Source of the DNA: Beijerinckiaceae bacterium
GTDB lineage: Bacteria; Bacteroidota; Bacteroidia; Chitinophagales; Chitinophagaceae
Assembly: GCA_903970475.1 (NCBI GenBank)
Contig: CAJCIQ010000161.1
Coordinates: forward strand, 1 to 43,746
Direction: 5' to 3'
DNA length: 43,746 nt
A program made the position numbers and the translations under genes. This document shows positions 42,186 to 43,746 of the stretch, piece after piece. How positions within the stretch are numbered: the first letter of the stretch is position 1; every line of letters begins with the position of its first letter. The notes beneath the pieces are model-generated. The model searched no databases. It was not told where the DNA came from and saw only the letters and a program-made list of their open reading frames with translations.

Positions 42186-43670
42186 CTATAGCTCTTTGCG
42201 CAGCCTGGCCACAGGAATATTCAATTGTTCCCTGTACTTGGCCACGGTTCGCCGCGCAATATTATATCCTTTTTCCTGTAATAGCTCTGTGAGTCTTTCG
42301 TCGCTCAGTGGTTTTTTCTTGTTTTCCCCTTCTACCAGGTCACTGAGGATCTTTTTCACTTCCCTGGTGGATACTTCTTCTCCACTGTCGGTGCTCAAGG
42401 ATTCACTGAAGAAGAATTTAAGGCGGTAGGTCCCGAATTCCGTTTGAACGAATTTGCTGTTGGCCACCCGGCTTACGGTGGAAATATCCAAGCCCGTTCT
42501 TTCTGCAATGTCCTTCAGGATCATTGGTCTCAGCGTCGTTTCGTCTCCTGTAAGGAAAAACTCATGCTGATAATCCATGATGGCCTGCATAGTAGAAATC
42601 AAGGTATGTTGACGCTGCTTAATGGCATCGATAAACCATTTGGCCGCGTCAATCTTCTGCTTGATGAAGAGGACCGCTTCTTTTTGGCGCTTATCCTTTT
42701 TTGAACCCTTATCGTACTCCTTCAACATTTCCCTGTAACCTTCACTAATCCTCAGGTCGGGGGCGTTTTTTGAGTTCAGGGTAAGTTCCAGGCGACCTGC
42801 ATTATTGAGTATGAAAAAGTCCGGAATGACATAGCTTTCGGCTCTGTTGGATTCACCTACAGTCCCGCCTGGTTTTGGATTGAGGCGTATGATCTGACCA
42901 ATGACTTCTTTAAGTCCTTCATCCGTGAGGTCCAGACCTCTTTGTATTTTCTCGTAGTGCTTTTTGGTAAACTCATCGAAGTAGCGGTTGAGAATGTCAA
43001 TGGCTTTCTCAACTTCTTTGCCTTCAGCCTTTTGCCTTTCCAATTGAAGAAGCAGGCATTCTTGCAAGCTCCTACAGCAAATTCCTGGAGGATCGAATAA
43101 TTGGATCAGGCTTATTAATTCGTTGATCTCTTCCTCTGATGCATCTACGCCCTGACGGAAAGCCAGATCGTCTGCAATGGCGGTAATGTCCCTGCGTAAA
43201 TATCCGTCGTCATCCAGACTGCCTATAATTTGTTCAGCAATCTTGTGCTTGCGTTCATCCAGAGGGAGCATGCCAAGCTGGTCTAAAAGATGTTCGTGGA
43301 AAGTTTTTTCGATGCGGTGAGGGATGGTCTTTTGTTCATCGTTATCTCCGTAGTTTTCGTCTCTGAGCCGATAATCACCGACCTCGTCGTCTCCTTCATG
43401 AACATACTCGCTGATATCTATATTGCCGTAATCGTCCTCACTACCATCATATTCTTCATCATTGGCGTCTGAAAACTCATCGTTCTGACCATCTTCATAA
43501 TTATCCTCATGATCTTCCTCCGTTACTTCTAAGGCTGGGTTTTCCTCCAGTTCTTCCTTAATCCGCTCTTCCAGGTTTGCAGTAGGCACCTGTAACAGTT
43601 TCATTAGTTGAATCTGCTGGGGTGATAGCTTTTGTAGGAGTTTCTGTTGTAAGCTTTGACTAAGTGCCAT
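42186..43670 (-). CDS. rpoN: RNA polymerase sigma-54 factor
   Basis: This 494-residue sigma-54 has a Gln/Leu-rich region I (LSQSLQQKLLQKLSPQQIQL then MKLLQVPTANLEERIKEELE) that contacts activator ATPases. An unusually long acidic region II follows at about residues 52-105, then the core-binding domain (LNPKPGGTVGES), a helix-turn-helix (LKDIAERTGLDISTVSRVAN) and the RpoN box, here ARRTVAKYRE. It recognises -24/-12 promoters and needs AAA+ activators, none of which lies in this window. It starts 76 bp before the end of the window. Confidence 0.96.
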   Translation of the reverse strand: MALSQSLQQKLLQKLSPQQIQLMKLLQVPTANLEERIKEELEENPALEVTEEDHEDNYEDGQNDEFSDANDEEYDGSEDDYGNIDISEYVHEGDDEVGDYRLRDENYGDNDEQKTIPHRIEKTFHEHLLDQLGMLPLDERKHKIAEQIIGSLDDDGYLRRDITAIADDLAFRQGVDASEEEINELISLIQLFDPPGICCRSLQECLLLQLERQKAEGKEVEKAIDILNRYFDEFTKKHYEKIQRGLDLTDEGLKEVIGQIIRLNPKPGGTVGESNRAESYVIPDFFILNNAGRLELTLNSKNAPDLRISEGYREMLKEYDKGSKKDKRQKEAVLFIKQKIDAAKWFIDAIKQRQHTLISTMQAIMDYQHEFFLTGDETTLRPMILKDIAERTGLDISTVSRVANSKFVQTEFGTYRLKFFFSESLSTDSGEEVSTREVKKILSDLVEGENKKKPLSDERLTELLQEKGYNIARRTVAKYREQLNIPVARLRKEL

Positions 43671-43746
43671 AAGGACGTAAATTTACATAGAAATCCTACA
43701 TTTTGAATATTTGGAATAAATTTTGCTGCATTTTTTTTCTCCTTAC
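43671..43746. other. Window edge upstream of rpoN
   Basis: Seventy-six bases of A+T-rich sequence lie upstream of rpoN. On the minus strand TAAATTTA lies about 10 bp before the start codon and may be a -7 box. No other feature was seen. Confidence 0.3.

Overview
The window looks like a chromosomal segment from a Bacteroidota (Bacteroidetes) bacterium, probably a member of the Chitinophagaceae or a relative. Evidence is a SusC/SusD pair, TonB-linked outer-membrane barrels with an N-terminal carboxypeptidase-D-like domain, YkuD_2 L,D-transpeptidases, a PadR gene with a Bacteroidota-type membrane partner, and several promoters of the form TTTG-N19-TAnnTTTG. No rRNA, tRNA or CRISPR array was seen. 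The assignment rests on family recognition by eye, not on database searches.

Layout. Positions 1-3135 hold a bacilliredoxin-like gene and a histidine kinase/response regulator pair. Positions 3159-6348 and 13159-17010 are two copies of one module: a lipoprotein with two spondin-type domains, a membrane-anchored AraC-type regulator, and a small multi-pass membrane protein. The copies lie exactly 10,000 bp apart over the promoter and lipoprotein. About 107 bp of promoter is identical while the coding sequences differ by very roughly 20%. Both AraC genes carry an early in-frame stop, at different codons, and the second membrane gene has two frameshifts. A zinc-ribbon membrane protein occurs only in copy 2.

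Between the copies lie a tightly packed five-gene operon (6558-11822) and an IS4-like insertion sequence (11838-13158). The IS right end coincides with the first base of the duplicated promoter. The operon encodes a large secreted protein with an Asp-rich tract, four 17-residue Cys repeats and a possible degenerate zincin domain; a second secreted protein; a VKOR-thioredoxin disulfide-forming protein; a one-TM SdpA-like protein; and an HTTM/SdpB-like membrane protein. It has a textbook promoter and is the best candidate for an undescribed system: export and oxidative folding of a Cys-rich product by Sdp-like machinery without the usual toxin or ABC exporter.

Positions 16979-22719 hold a DUF4143-type ATPase with three 32-bp-spaced palindromic operator-like repeats upstream, an unknown protein, a DUF937-OmpA envelope protein, an ArsR/SRPBCC operon with dyads over its promoter, and a decayed PadR/membrane-protein pair. 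Positions 22881-31436 form a coherent trehalose utilisation locus: SusD, SusC, cytoplasmic GH37 trehalase and an MFS transporter, all on the minus strand, with a divergent AraC regulator. Positions 31842-43670 hold a helical protein, a phosphodiesterase-alkaline phosphatase fusion, a beta-lactamase-fold protein lacking its nucleophilic serine, a TonB-type barrel, two L,D-transpeptidase paralogues, a PAP2-like membrane protein and sigma-54 (rpoN).
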